In this document: piece by piece, positions 1 through 6,259 of the stretch
Position numbering within the stretch: the stretch's first letter is position 1
Layout: the number at the start of each line of letters is the position of its first letter
Source of the DNA: Halanaerobiaceae bacterium
Lineage (GTDB): Bacteria; Bacillota_F; Halanaerobiia; Halanaerobiales; CSSED10-376
Reading direction: 5' to 3'
DNA length: 8,761 nt
NCBI GenBank assembly: GCA_003557445.1
Contig: PWOK01000184.1
Location: 1-8,761 of the forward strand
Program-made: the position numbers and the translations under genes
The notes under the pieces: generated by a model
The model's input: the letters and a program-made list of their open reading frames with translations, nothing else
What the model was told of the DNA's origin: nothing
Databases searched by the model: none

Positions 1-80
1 GATATATAAACAAAAGTTAATAACATTATTAATATCAATATCCATGAAAAACAAATTTTATTTTTATTTTTTGATAACAT
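1..80 (-). CDS. Partial CDS, N-terminus of a putative membrane-anchored or exported protein
   Basis: The minus strand reads ATG at 80-78 and stays open for 26 codons to the window edge, so the protein is truncated by the window and cannot be identified. A strong ribosome binding site (GGGAGG, complement of 91-96) sits 10 bases before the ATG, which is the main support for the start. The visible N-terminus is lysine- and asparagine-rich (MLSKNKNKICFSW) followed by a hydrophobic run of about 14 residues (ILILIMLLTFVYI). That fits a signal peptide, a signal anchor or a first transmembrane helix. It is divergent from the deoC operon, so it could be a transporter or sensor for the same substrate, but nothing visible shows this. 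Confidence 0.55.
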   Translation of the reverse strand, partial: MLSKNKNKICFSWILILIMLLTFVYI

Positions 81-137
81 ATTATTACTTCCTCCCTTAT
101 TCTTTTGATTACTATATAATTCTGTGAAATGTACTGA

Positions 138-230
138 TTATCCTTTAAAATTTACAACTTTTTCACCATATCTTTTAATCAATACCGGCAATATCCCCAG
201 AGTTATTCGGTCTTTTATCTTTATCATCAT
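138..230 (-). CDS. Possible small ORF or gene remnant (29-30 aa)
   Basis: A short minus-strand frame begins with two consecutive ATG codons (230-228 and 227-225) and stops with TAA at 140-138. A GAAAGGG ribosome binding site (complement of 234-240) lies 3 bases before the first ATG and 6 before the second, so the second is the better start. The product begins MIKIKDRITLGIL and ends basic and polar (KRYGEKVVNFKG). The start resembles the cytoplasmic N-terminus of a membrane protein, but the frame ends before any membrane helix, so a truncated remnant is possible. The same frame is open on both sides of the TAA, and the ATG at 80 lies in it 20 codons downstream of the stop. A TATAAT hexamer on the minus strand (261-256) could serve as a -10 box, but no good -35 accompanies it. 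I do not recognise a family with certainty. Confidence 0.3.
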   Translation of the reverse strand: MMIKIKDRITLGILPVLIKRYGEKVVNFKG

Positions 231-360
231 GATCCCTTTCTAATTAATTATCAATATTATATTTTTACAATTAAATATGAAATTTATTCTTACTGTAAAG
301 GATAATAGATAATTTTCTTGAATAATATAAATAGAAACCAGAAAGGAGTGCAAACCAAAA
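231..360. promoter_or_regulatory. Divergent intergenic region upstream of the deoC operon
   Basis: This AT-rich stretch separates the leftward frames from the rightward aldolase-kinase-dehydratase operon and must hold the operon promoter. No convincing TTGACA/TATAAT pair is visible on the plus strand. TTTACA at 264-269 followed after 15 bases by TATTCT is the best weak candidate. A 9-base palindrome TTACTGTAA (290-298) lies just downstream of it and could be an operator half, but it is too short to name. No CcpA-type cre site was seen. The ribosome binding site for deoC (GAAAGGAG, 341-348) lies 12 bases before the ATG. Confidence 0.35.
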
Positions 361-1026
361 ATGAAATATAATAAAAAAAATGTGGCCAGTATGATAGACC
401 ATACTTTTTTAAAGCCAGATGGTAGTATAAGTGATATAAAAAAATTATGTCAGGAGGCAAAAGAATACGATTTTGCCAGTGTGGCTATAGCTCCTGATTT
501 TGTTAAATTATGTGCTAAAAAACTGGCAGATACCTCAGTTGATATTGATGTGGCAATTGGTTTTCCCCTGGGTTATACCACCACTGAAACCAAGGTTTTT
601 GAAACAAAAAATGCCCTGGAGAATGGAGCCACTGAAGTAGATATGGTTGTAAATATCGTTGCTGTCAAAGACAAACGATGGGATTATGTAAAAAATGACA
701 TAAAAGCAGTAGCTAAAGAAACTAAAGACATTATTTTTAAAGTTATTTTTGAAACCTGTTATTTAAATAAAGATGAAATTAAAAAACTGGCTCAGATCTG
801 CAGTGAAATAAAGGAAGTTGATTTTATTAAAACATCTACTGGATTTGGAACAGAAGGAGCAACAGTGGAAAATGTTAACTTAATGAAAGAATCCTCACGG
901 AAGGATATGCAGGTTAAAGCTTCCGGTGGTATTAGAAATTTGAATGATTTTAAAGCAATGGTTAAAGCCGGAGCTACCAGAATTGGAACAAGTTCTGGTG
1001 TGAAAATTATTAATCAAATTGATTAA
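361..1026 (+). CDS. deoC: DeoC-family class I aldolase (deoxyribose-phosphate aldolase-like)
   Basis: The 221-residue protein is full length for the short bacterial DeoC type, a cytoplasmic TIM barrel. The family cleaves 2-deoxyribose 5-phosphate to acetaldehyde and glyceraldehyde 3-phosphate through a lysine Schiff base. Visible motifs are IDHTFLKP (12-19), GFPLG (67-71), EVDMVVN with the proton-relay Asp94 (92-98), KTSTGF with the Schiff-base Lys157 (157-162), KASGGIR with the second active-site Lys186 (186-192) and the phosphate-binding RIGTSSG (207-213). The start has GAAAGGAG 12 bases upstream. The gene opens an operon with a sugar kinase and an acid-sugar dehydratase, not with the usual nucleoside genes. 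The segment normally reading like CVNP is AIAP here (42-45), removing the cysteine equivalent to E. coli Cys47, and the usual NIGALKSG-like segment reads NIVAVKDK. Family assignment is firm; the substrate could be a different 2-keto-3-deoxy or deoxy sugar phosphate. Confidence 0.93.
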   Translation: MKYNKKNVASMIDHTFLKPDGSISDIKKLCQEAKEYDFASVAIAPDFVKLCAKKLADTSVDIDVAIGFPLGYTTTETKVFETKNALENGATEVDMVVNIVAVKDKRWDYVKNDIKAVAKETKDIIFKVIFETCYLNKDEIKKLAQICSEIKEVDFIKTSTGFGTEGATVENVNLMKESSRKDMQVKASGGIRNLNDFKAMVKAGATRIGTSSGVKIINQID

Positions 1027-1031
1027 TATAA

Positions 1032-1040
1032 AAAGGGAGG
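1032..1040 (+). promoter_or_regulatory. Ribosome binding site that fixes the kinase start
   Basis: AAAGGGAGG lies 8 bases before the ATG at 1049. The frame could also be opened at an ATG at 1019, inside the 3' end of the aldolase gene, but that would place this site within the coding sequence and add 10 residues ahead of the conserved FGGY N-terminus. The 1049 start is therefore chosen. Confidence 0.85.
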
Positions 1041-1048
1041 TTGAACCA

Positions 1049-2578
1049 ATGGGACAGTTTATAATAGCTCATGATTTTGGAACAACCGGAAATAAAGCTA
1101 CTTTATATAACAGTCAGGGAAACTTAATCAATTCCACTTTTTCAGGTTATAAAACCCTTTATCCTGAAATCAATTGGGCAGAGCAAAATCCTCATGATTG
1201 GTGGCAGGCAGTCTGTTCGTCAACAAAAAAAATATTATCTGAAAGCAGTATAAATCGTGATGATATTGCAGTCATAAGTTTTAGTGGTCAGATGATGGGC
1301 TGTCTCCCTCTTGATAAAAAAGGTACTCCCCTTAGAAATTCAATAATCTGGGCTGACCAGCGTAGCCTCAAACAGGCCAGTCATCTGGAAGAAAAACTGG
1401 GAAAAGAAAAAGTTTACAGTATTACCGGTCATAGAATTAGTCCCACCTATTCTGGAGCAAAAATAATGTGGGTTAAAGATAATCAACCTGATATCTATAA
1501 AAATACATATAAATTTGTACATGCTAAAGACTTTATTGTCCACAAATTAACCGGTAAATTTGTAACTGATTATTCTGATGCTTCAGGAATGAATCTTTTT
1601 GATATCAATAAAAAAGAATGGTCCTCTGAAATATTAGAAACGGCAGGTATTGATAGAACTAAATTACCTGAGCCCCATTCTTCTTATGATATTGTCGGTG
1701 AAATTACTTCTCAGGCTGCAGAAGAAGTAGGTTTAAAAGCCGGTACTCCGGTAGTAATTGGTGGAGGTGATGGGGCAGCAGCAACAGTTGGTGCAGGTGT
1801 AATTAAAGAAGGAGATGCCTATAATTATATTGGTTCTTCATCCTGGATTGCCCTGGCCAGTAAAAAACCTCTTATGGATCCTGAACGTAAAACCTTTAAC
1901 TGGATACATATGGATCCTGAACTCTATATTCCCTGTGGGACAATGCAGAGTGCAGGTGCCTCTTATAACTGGTTAAAAAACACTTTATGTTTACTGGAAA
2001 AAGAATTGGCCGTTAAAATGAACCTTAATCCATTTCAGCTAATGAATTTATCGGTAAAAAAATCTAAACCTGCTGCAGGAAACTTGATCTTTCTCCCTTA
2101 TTTAATGGGTGAAAGGTCTCCTCACTGGAACCCTGATGCCAGAGCGGCTTTTATTGGTTTAACACAGAAACATAACCGGGAAGATATTATTCGTTCTGTA
2201 ATGGAAGGAGTTACCTTTAACCTTAAGATTATCTGTGAAATTATGGATAATTTTCTTGATTTCCATAAAATCCGGGTAATTGGTGGAGGAGCAAAAGGAC
2301 AAATCTGGTGTCAAATAATGGCTGATATTTATGATAAAGATATTGTTAAACCAGAGATACTTGAAGAAGCAACTTCACTGGGGGCAGCAGTTGCCGGAGG
2401 AATTGGAGTGGGAATTTTTGAAAGCTTTGATACAGCCAGAAAACTAAATCCTGATTCAGAAGTTATAAGTCCTGTTATTAATAATGTGAAAATATATGAA
2501 AAACTATATCCTGTATTCCAGAAAGCCTATTATTCCTTACTGAAAGTATATGAAGATCTTTCAAAACTAAATCAATAA
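1049..2578 (+). CDS. FGGY-family carbohydrate kinase (xylulokinase-like)
   Basis: This 509-residue protein belongs to the FGGY kinases, cytoplasmic two-domain enzymes of the actin/hexokinase fold that move the ATP gamma-phosphate onto sugars and polyols. It shows the N-terminal phosphate loop DFGTTG (9-14), the substrate-side motifs SGQM (79-82) and WADQR (101-105), the catalytic base Asp241 in GGGDG (238-242), GERSPHW (354-360) and the C-terminal adenine-side signature IGGGAKGQIW (411-420), followed by EATSLGAAVAGG (440-451). Length is normal and no key residue is missing. Its closest look is xylulokinase, but the family covers xylulose, ribulose, fuculose, erythritol and AI-2 kinases, so the substrate cannot be read from motifs. 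It starts 22 bases after the aldolase stop and ends 24 bases before the dehydratase, so it most likely phosphorylates an intermediate between those two enzymes. Confidence 0.9.
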   Translation: MGQFIIAHDFGTTGNKATLYNSQGNLINSTFSGYKTLYPEINWAEQNPHDWWQAVCSSTKKILSESSINRDDIAVISFSGQMMGCLPLDKKGTPLRNSIIWADQRSLKQASHLEEKLGKEKVYSITGHRISPTYSGAKIMWVKDNQPDIYKNTYKFVHAKDFIVHKLTGKFVTDYSDASGMNLFDINKKEWSSEILETAGIDRTKLPEPHSSYDIVGEITSQAAEEVGLKAGTPVVIGGGDGAAATVGAGVIKEGDAYNYIGSSSWIALASKKPLMDPERKTFNWIHMDPELYIPCGTMQSAGASYNWLKNTLCLLEKELAVKMNLNPFQLMNLSVKKSKPAAGNLIFLPYLMGERSPHWNPDARAAFIGLTQKHNREDIIRSVMEGVTFNLKIICEIMDNFLDFHKIRVIGGGAKGQIWCQIMADIYDKDIVKPEILEEATSLGAAVAGGIGVGIFESFDTARKLNPDSEVISPVINNVKIYEKLYPVFQKAYYSLLKVYEDLSKLNQ

Positions 2579-2602
2579 TCTACAAAAAACAAGGAGGAAA
2601 TT

Positions 2603-3805
2603 ATGAAAAATTTAAAAATCAAAAATGTTAAAACAATATTAACAGCACCGGCAGGAATTAATCTGGTGGTGGTTAAAGTAGAAACAAATGAACCTGAATT
2701 ATATGGTCTGGGATGTGCTACTTTTACCCAGAGATTTCTCACAGTAAAATCAGCAATAGATGAATACTTAAAACCATTTCTAACAGGAAAAGATCCCCGT
2801 AAAATTGAAGATATCTGGAATACTTCCATGAACAGTTCTTACTGGAGGAATGGACCTGTTTTAAATAATGCAATCTCAGGTGTAGATATGGCTTTATGGG
2901 ATATTAAAGGGAAACTGGCCGGTATGCCTGTATATGAATTGCTGGGTGGAAAATCCAGAGAAGGTGTTCCTGTTTACCGCCATGCTGATGGTAGTACTGT
3001 TCAAAAAGTAGAAGAATCAGTAAGGAGTTTTATGGAAAAAGGCTATACACATATCCGCTGTCAGATGGGTGGTTATGGGGGGGAAAGTAATAGTTTTGTT
3101 AAGCCTGATAATTCTCCTGTAGGGAATTATTATAATCCCGGAGAATATATGAACAGAACAGTAGAATTATTTAAACATATCCGTAAAACTATAGGTTATG
3201 ATATTGAAGTTCTTCATGATGTTCATGAAAGACTTACTCCAATCCAGGCTATAGGGCTGGCTAAAAGGCTGGAACCATTCCAGTTATTTTTTCTGGAAGA
3301 CCCTCTGGCCCCTGAAGATATAGAATGGTTTACTAAACTCAGACAGCAGAGCTCCATACCTATAGCAATGGGGGAATTATTTAATAACCCCAATGAATGG
3401 ATGCCTTTAATCAAAAATCAGCTAATTGACTATATCAGGGTTCATATAAGCCAAATTGGGGGAATAACACCTGCCATAAAATTATCCAATATCTGTGAGG
3501 CTTTTGGAATAAAAACAGCCTGGCATGGGCCTGGTGATGTTTCTCCTGTAGGACATGTGGCCAATATTCATCTTGATCTTACAATTAATAACTTTGGAAT
3601 ACAGGAATATTCAGATATGAATGATAAGTTAAGAGAAGTTTTTCCCGGTTGTCCTCATGTAAAAGATGGTTATTTGTATCATAATTCTAAACCGGGTCTG
3701 GGAATAGATCTAGATGAAAAGAAAGCTGCTCAATATCCCTGTAATAACAAATTACCACAGTGGACAATGACCAGATTACCTGATGGAACAGCTGTACGCC
3801 CATAA
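2603..3805 (+). CDS. Enolase-superfamily acid-sugar dehydratase, ManD/RspA-like
   Basis: The 400-residue protein matches the D-mannonate dehydratase (ManD/RspA) subgroup of the enolase superfamily, which removes water from aldonic acids to give 2-keto-3-deoxy acids with the help of Mg2+. It has the N-terminal capping domain (about 1-115, including YWRNGP at 80-85 and DMALWDIKGK at 95-104), then the barrel with Asp206 in HDVHE, Glu232 in LEDP and Glu258 in GELF as likely metal ligands. His208 and His308 (AWHGPGD) are likely acid/base residues, and Arg152 sits in RCQMG. The C-terminal PGLGID and WTM-RLPDGT blocks are typical. The loop after Arg152 lacks the Tyr found 12 residues downstream in true ManD; the nearest Tyr is 6 downstream (158). 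Mannonate is therefore not assured, and gluconate or another acid sugar is possible. AAGGAGG (2591-2597) precedes the ATG by 5 bases. It is the last gene of the operon, followed by a terminator. Confidence 0.88.
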   Translation: MKNLKIKNVKTILTAPAGINLVVVKVETNEPELYGLGCATFTQRFLTVKSAIDEYLKPFLTGKDPRKIEDIWNTSMNSSYWRNGPVLNNAISGVDMALWDIKGKLAGMPVYELLGGKSREGVPVYRHADGSTVQKVEESVRSFMEKGYTHIRCQMGGYGGESNSFVKPDNSPVGNYYNPGEYMNRTVELFKHIRKTIGYDIEVLHDVHERLTPIQAIGLAKRLEPFQLFFLEDPLAPEDIEWFTKLRQQSSIPIAMGELFNNPNEWMPLIKNQLIDYIRVHISQIGGITPAIKLSNICEAFGIKTAWHGPGDVSPVGHVANIHLDLTINNFGIQEYSDMNDKLREVFPGCPHVKDGYLYHNSKPGLGIDLDEKKAAQYPCNNKLPQWTMTRLPDGTAVRP

Positions 3806-3826
3806 TCGACCTGATTATATGCAGAC

Positions 3827-3860
3827 AAAAAAGGAGCTATTTAGCTCCTTTTTTTTTTAT
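3827..3860. terminator. Bidirectional rho-independent terminator
   Basis: AGGAGCTA (3832-3839) pairs with TAGCTCCT (3842-3849) across a very small loop. A run of A on the left (3827-3832) and of T on the right (3849-3858) continues the stem and supplies a U-tract in either direction. It lies 21 bases after the dehydratase stop and 18 bases beyond the stop of the convergent minus-strand gene, so it can end both transcripts. Confidence 0.93.
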
Positions 3861-3872
3861 TTTTTAAATTAA

Positions 3873-4400
3873 TTATTTTAAAATATTTATCATTTGATCT
3901 ATTTGCTGTATATTCCACTCTATTGTATATTCTCCATCATAATCTATTTCCAGGGCAATTTCCTGATGTTCTTCAATATCGATAACTTTGGGAAACAATA
4001 AATAACCAAGATGAGGATAGAAATCATAATAATCAATTGCTTCATATGCTGCACCATCCACTATTAATTCTACAGAATGTTTAAAATCATAAAATCTAAA
4101 AAGAAGGATATTATCTTCATCTGTTAAATTTTCGATTAAAATAATATCATATTCTTCCTGTAAATTTTCTTCTATTGATGAATGATTAATATAATGAGGT
4201 TCAAAATTATATCTAACATAAATCTCTGGATGAATAAAATATAGATTTAATTCATAAATAGGTGCGTTTAAATTTCTGCTGGTTAATTCCTCTAATCCTC
4301 TATAATCTTCACCTTTTAGAAAATTATCCGCTTCTATATTTATACTGGTGAAATTAATAACCAGGGTTATAACAACCAGGAAAATAATTATTTTTTTCAT
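3873..4400 (-). CDS. Secreted protein of unknown function (175 aa)
   Basis: The protein opens with a clear signal peptide: MKK, a hydrophobic core of about 14 residues (IIIFLVVITLVINF) and a polar end, with probable cleavage near residue 24-25 (IEA/DN). The mature part of roughly 150 residues is rich in Asp, Glu, Tyr and Ile and appears mostly beta, with alternating patterns such as IALEIDYDGEYTIEW near the C-terminus. No lipobox, no cysteine and no known catalytic motif are visible, and I do not recognise a family. The start is supported by GAGGTGG (complement of 4408-4414) 7 bases upstream. It lies 108 bases downstream of the lipoprotein gene on the same strand and ends against the shared bidirectional terminator. 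A role at the cell surface is all that can be inferred. Confidence 0.8.
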   Translation of the reverse strand: MKKIIIFLVVITLVINFTSINIEADNFLKGEDYRGLEELTSRNLNAPIYELNLYFIHPEIYVRYNFEPHYINHSSIEENLQEEYDIILIENLTDEDNILLFRFYDFKHSVELIVDGAAYEAIDYYDFYPHLGYLLFPKVIDIEEHQEIALEIDYDGEYTIEWNIQQIDQMINILK

Positions 4401-4508
4401 TTTTATACCACCTCAAAAAATTATACTTTATATATATTTCTTTGAAATATTTATAATCCCTTTTTGTTAGATTTATTTTTTAGTTAATAGTAGTTTTATA
4501 CTATTGAA

Positions 4509-5036
4509 CTATTTAAATCTAAAAGAATTTATCATATCTTCAACTGTATCTATATAATCATCATATTTTTCTTCTGAGGAAGTATATGAAACCAGATAAC
4601 CATTTCCATTATTAATTGTACCCAGATGTAAATATTTGATATTTTCAATTCCCTGGACTACATACTTAATTTTAAATGCTTCATTATCAGCCAGTGTTGT
4701 GAAAGATTTATCTATAAATTTCACCTCATCCACAATTGCCTGTTCAATTCTATCTAAATACATATTTTTATACTCTTCTATAGAATAATCCTCTCCAGGA
4801 ATTGTTATTACACTGACACTTTCATAGTAATTGCCATCTTCTGTAATAGAAAAGGCTATCATATTTGTTTCTGGAAATTCCTGTTTATTCCATTCTTCAG
4901 GATAATTAATTTGATAATACTGACCATCAAATGTTTTTTCCAAATTTTTAAATTCTTCTTCACAGGCTGTAAAAACCAGAGCTAATATTACAAACAAAAA
5001 ACATGCCAATTTCTTTTTCAATTTATCATCCCCCAT
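4509..5036 (-). CDS. PsbP-like lipoprotein (175 aa)
   Basis: The N-terminus is a lipoprotein signal: lysine-rich KLKKK, a hydrophobic stretch and the lipobox-like VFTAC with the lipidated cysteine at residue 25. The mature part starts with a short acidic linker (EEEFKNLEKTF) and then the pattern Y-INYPEEW (41-49). This is typical of the PsbP/DUF1795-like fold found in many Firmicutes lipoproteins, which ends, as here, with an amphipathic helix and a terminal IDTVEDMINSFRF segment. The function of such bacterial proteins is mostly unknown. The chosen ATG has AGGAGA (complement of 5048-5053) 11 bases upstream. A TTG at 5021-5019 preceded by GGGGGAT would give the shorter start MKKKLACF, which looks equally natural for a lipoprotein. 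It sits between the exporter operon and another exported protein, all on one strand. Confidence 0.78.
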   Translation of the reverse strand: MGDDKLKKKLACFLFVILALVFTACEEEFKNLEKTFDGQYYQINYPEEWNKQEFPETNMIAFSITEDGNYYESVSVITIPGEDYSIEEYKNMYLDRIEQAIVDEVKFIDKSFTTLADNEAFKIKYVVQGIENIKYLHLGTINNGNGYLVSYTSSEEKYDDYIDTVEDMINSFRFK

Positions 5037-5062
5037 TAATTAATATTTCTCCTGTAATTATT

Positions 5063-5068
5063 ATTATA
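5063..5068 (-). promoter_or_regulatory. Possible -10 box for the lipoprotein gene
   Basis: A TATAAT hexamer on the minus strand lies 26 bases before the ATG, which would leave a short leader containing the AGGAGA site. No good -35 hexamer is found at 16-18 bases, so this rests on the -10 alone in AT-rich DNA. Confidence 0.3.
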
Positions 5069-5154
5069 CTATATAATGGCAAATATTCTTTTTTGCTTTT
5101 TTTACCTTAATTAATATTTTCTACAAAAATAAATATATTCCTGCATCTTTAATC

Positions 5155-5185
5155 AAATATTAATGTTAGAGCAAAATTAATATTT
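5155..5185. repeat. AT-only inverted repeat at the end of the exporter operon
   Basis: AAATATTAAT (5155-5164) and ATTAATATTT (5176-5185) are perfect 10-base inverted copies around an 11-base loop. The right arm overlaps the stop codon of the second permease gene. The stem has no G or C and is not followed by a T-run on the minus strand, so it is at best a weak terminator or an mRNA 3' end structure. Confidence 0.45.
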
Positions 5186-6258
5186 TATCCTGTCCATTTA
5201 CTTTTAAAAGATACAAAAGAAATCATTAATAGGGAAGCTATGAGCAAACCTGAACTTTCCAGAATAAACATCTCCAGAGACAGCCGTTCAACACCCATTG
5301 TAAAACGCAGCCCTCTTGCTATATAACTTAATGGAAGAAATTTACTTGCTGTCTGAAAATATGCTGGCAGAAAATCGATTGGAAAATAAATACCGGAAAA
5401 AAAGATCATCAATGTTATGAAAATACTGCCAACCTGAACTGCACTATCTGCTGTTTTTGTAAAAACAGTAATTAAAGCCCCAAAACCCATCATAATAATC
5501 GTGGAGACAATTATATAGGGTATAAAAAGAACCCAGTCAATGGTAAAAGAAACATTGAACAAAAGAAATCCAGACACCAGAACAAGCAAAGCACTCATGA
5601 AAGCCCCGGGAATTCTACTGCTCATTAAAGATAATAAAAATATATTTTTATCCATGGGGGAAGCAGCCATCCTTTTAAGAACTCCTTTTTCTTTGTAATG
5701 CATAAATGCTTCAATTATTACAAATAAACCGGCTGAAGCTATACCAAGAGCAATTAACCCGGGAAACATGAAAATTAAATTACTGCTGGCAGCTTCTCCT
5801 GTATCTTCAACCTTTACCATAATTAATTCCTGTAAACCAGCCCTGACAGTATCTAATTCAGCTACTATTGTTGCTGCCTGTTGTTCAAGAAGGGGATTAT
5901 CCTGCATTCTTACAGGATTATAATAAAAATTAAGATTATTTTCCCTTCCATGAAGTACCATATCAACTTCCAGATTACGGAGTATTTCCTTTCCTTCTTC
6001 AAGTGAATTTACTTCTATATATTTTAATCCTTCATATTCCTCAATAATATTATATATTGTATTTTTATCAATTTCAGTCTCAGTTTCAAAATAAACAGCA
6101 ACTGTATTTGAAATTCCCCCCTGCATCTCACCTGAATATAAAAATCCAAAAATCAACATAAATATTAAGGGCATTATTAGAACAAAAAATATTGTCTGTT
6201 TATCTCTAAAAAAACTTCTACTTAAAGTCTTTGTTAATTTTAAATATTGTTTAAACAT
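5185..6258 (-). CDS. ABC-2 type exporter permease, second subunit
   Basis: This 357-residue inner-membrane protein has the ABC-2 permease layout. One N-terminal helix (about 21-41, rich in Phe, Leu and Ile) is followed by a long extracytoplasmic segment (about 45-158). Then come five further helices at about 160-184, 206-234, 241-266, 271-294 and 330-350. The cytoplasmic segment EKGVLKRMAASP (190-201) is the usual contact region with the ATPase, and FFSGIYFP (286-293) is a typical conserved turn near the end of the membrane domain. The start is 1 base after the stop of the upstream permease, with GGGAGGGG (complement of 6268-6275) 9 bases before the ATG. It very likely pairs with that permease to form a heterodimeric channel. 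The substrate cannot be told; drugs, lipids, peptides and sodium are all known cargoes in related systems. Confidence 0.9.
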   Translation of the reverse strand: MFKQYLKLTKTLSRSFFRDKQTIFFVLIMPLIFMLIFGFLYSGEMQGGISNTVAVYFETETEIDKNTIYNIIEEYEGLKYIEVNSLEEGKEILRNLEVDMVLHGRENNLNFYYNPVRMQDNPLLEQQAATIVAELDTVRAGLQELIMVKVEDTGEAASSNLIFMFPGLIALGIASAGLFVIIEAFMHYKEKGVLKRMAASPMDKNIFLLSLMSSRIPGAFMSALLVLVSGFLLFNVSFTIDWVLFIPYIIVSTIIMMGFGALITVFTKTADSAVQVGSIFITLMIFFSGIYFPIDFLPAYFQTASKFLPLSYIARGLRFTMGVERLSLEMFILESSGLLIASLLMISFVSFKSKWTG

Positions 6259-6259
6259 A

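Noticed and set aside
1019..1048. Ten-codon N-terminal extension of the kinase from an ATG at 1019
   Set aside because: The ribosome binding site at 1032-1040 lies inside it and the FGGY phosphate loop is at the normal distance from the ATG at 1049.
1340..1543. Minus-strand open frame of 67 codons inside the kinase gene
   Set aside because: It is antisense to a well-conserved FGGY kinase, has no recognisable motif and no convincing ribosome binding site.
2572..2829. Minus-strand open frame of 85 codons over the start of the dehydratase gene
   Set aside because: It runs antisense through the dehydratase N-terminus and its ribosome binding site; the plus-strand protein is clearly conserved.
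3223..3414. Minus-strand open frame of 63 codons inside the dehydratase gene
   Set aside because: It covers the metal-ligand region of the dehydratase in antisense and has no support of its own.
4420..4425. TATAAT hexamer on the minus strand before the secreted-protein gene
   Set aside because: It would place the transcript start inside the ribosome binding site, and no -35 box fits; probably chance in AT-rich DNA.
5035..5121. Two copies of TTAATTAATATTT-like sequence (about 5036-5048 and 5107-5120)
   Set aside because: The copies are simple AT-only strings in a very AT-rich spacer and do not form a defined repeat array.
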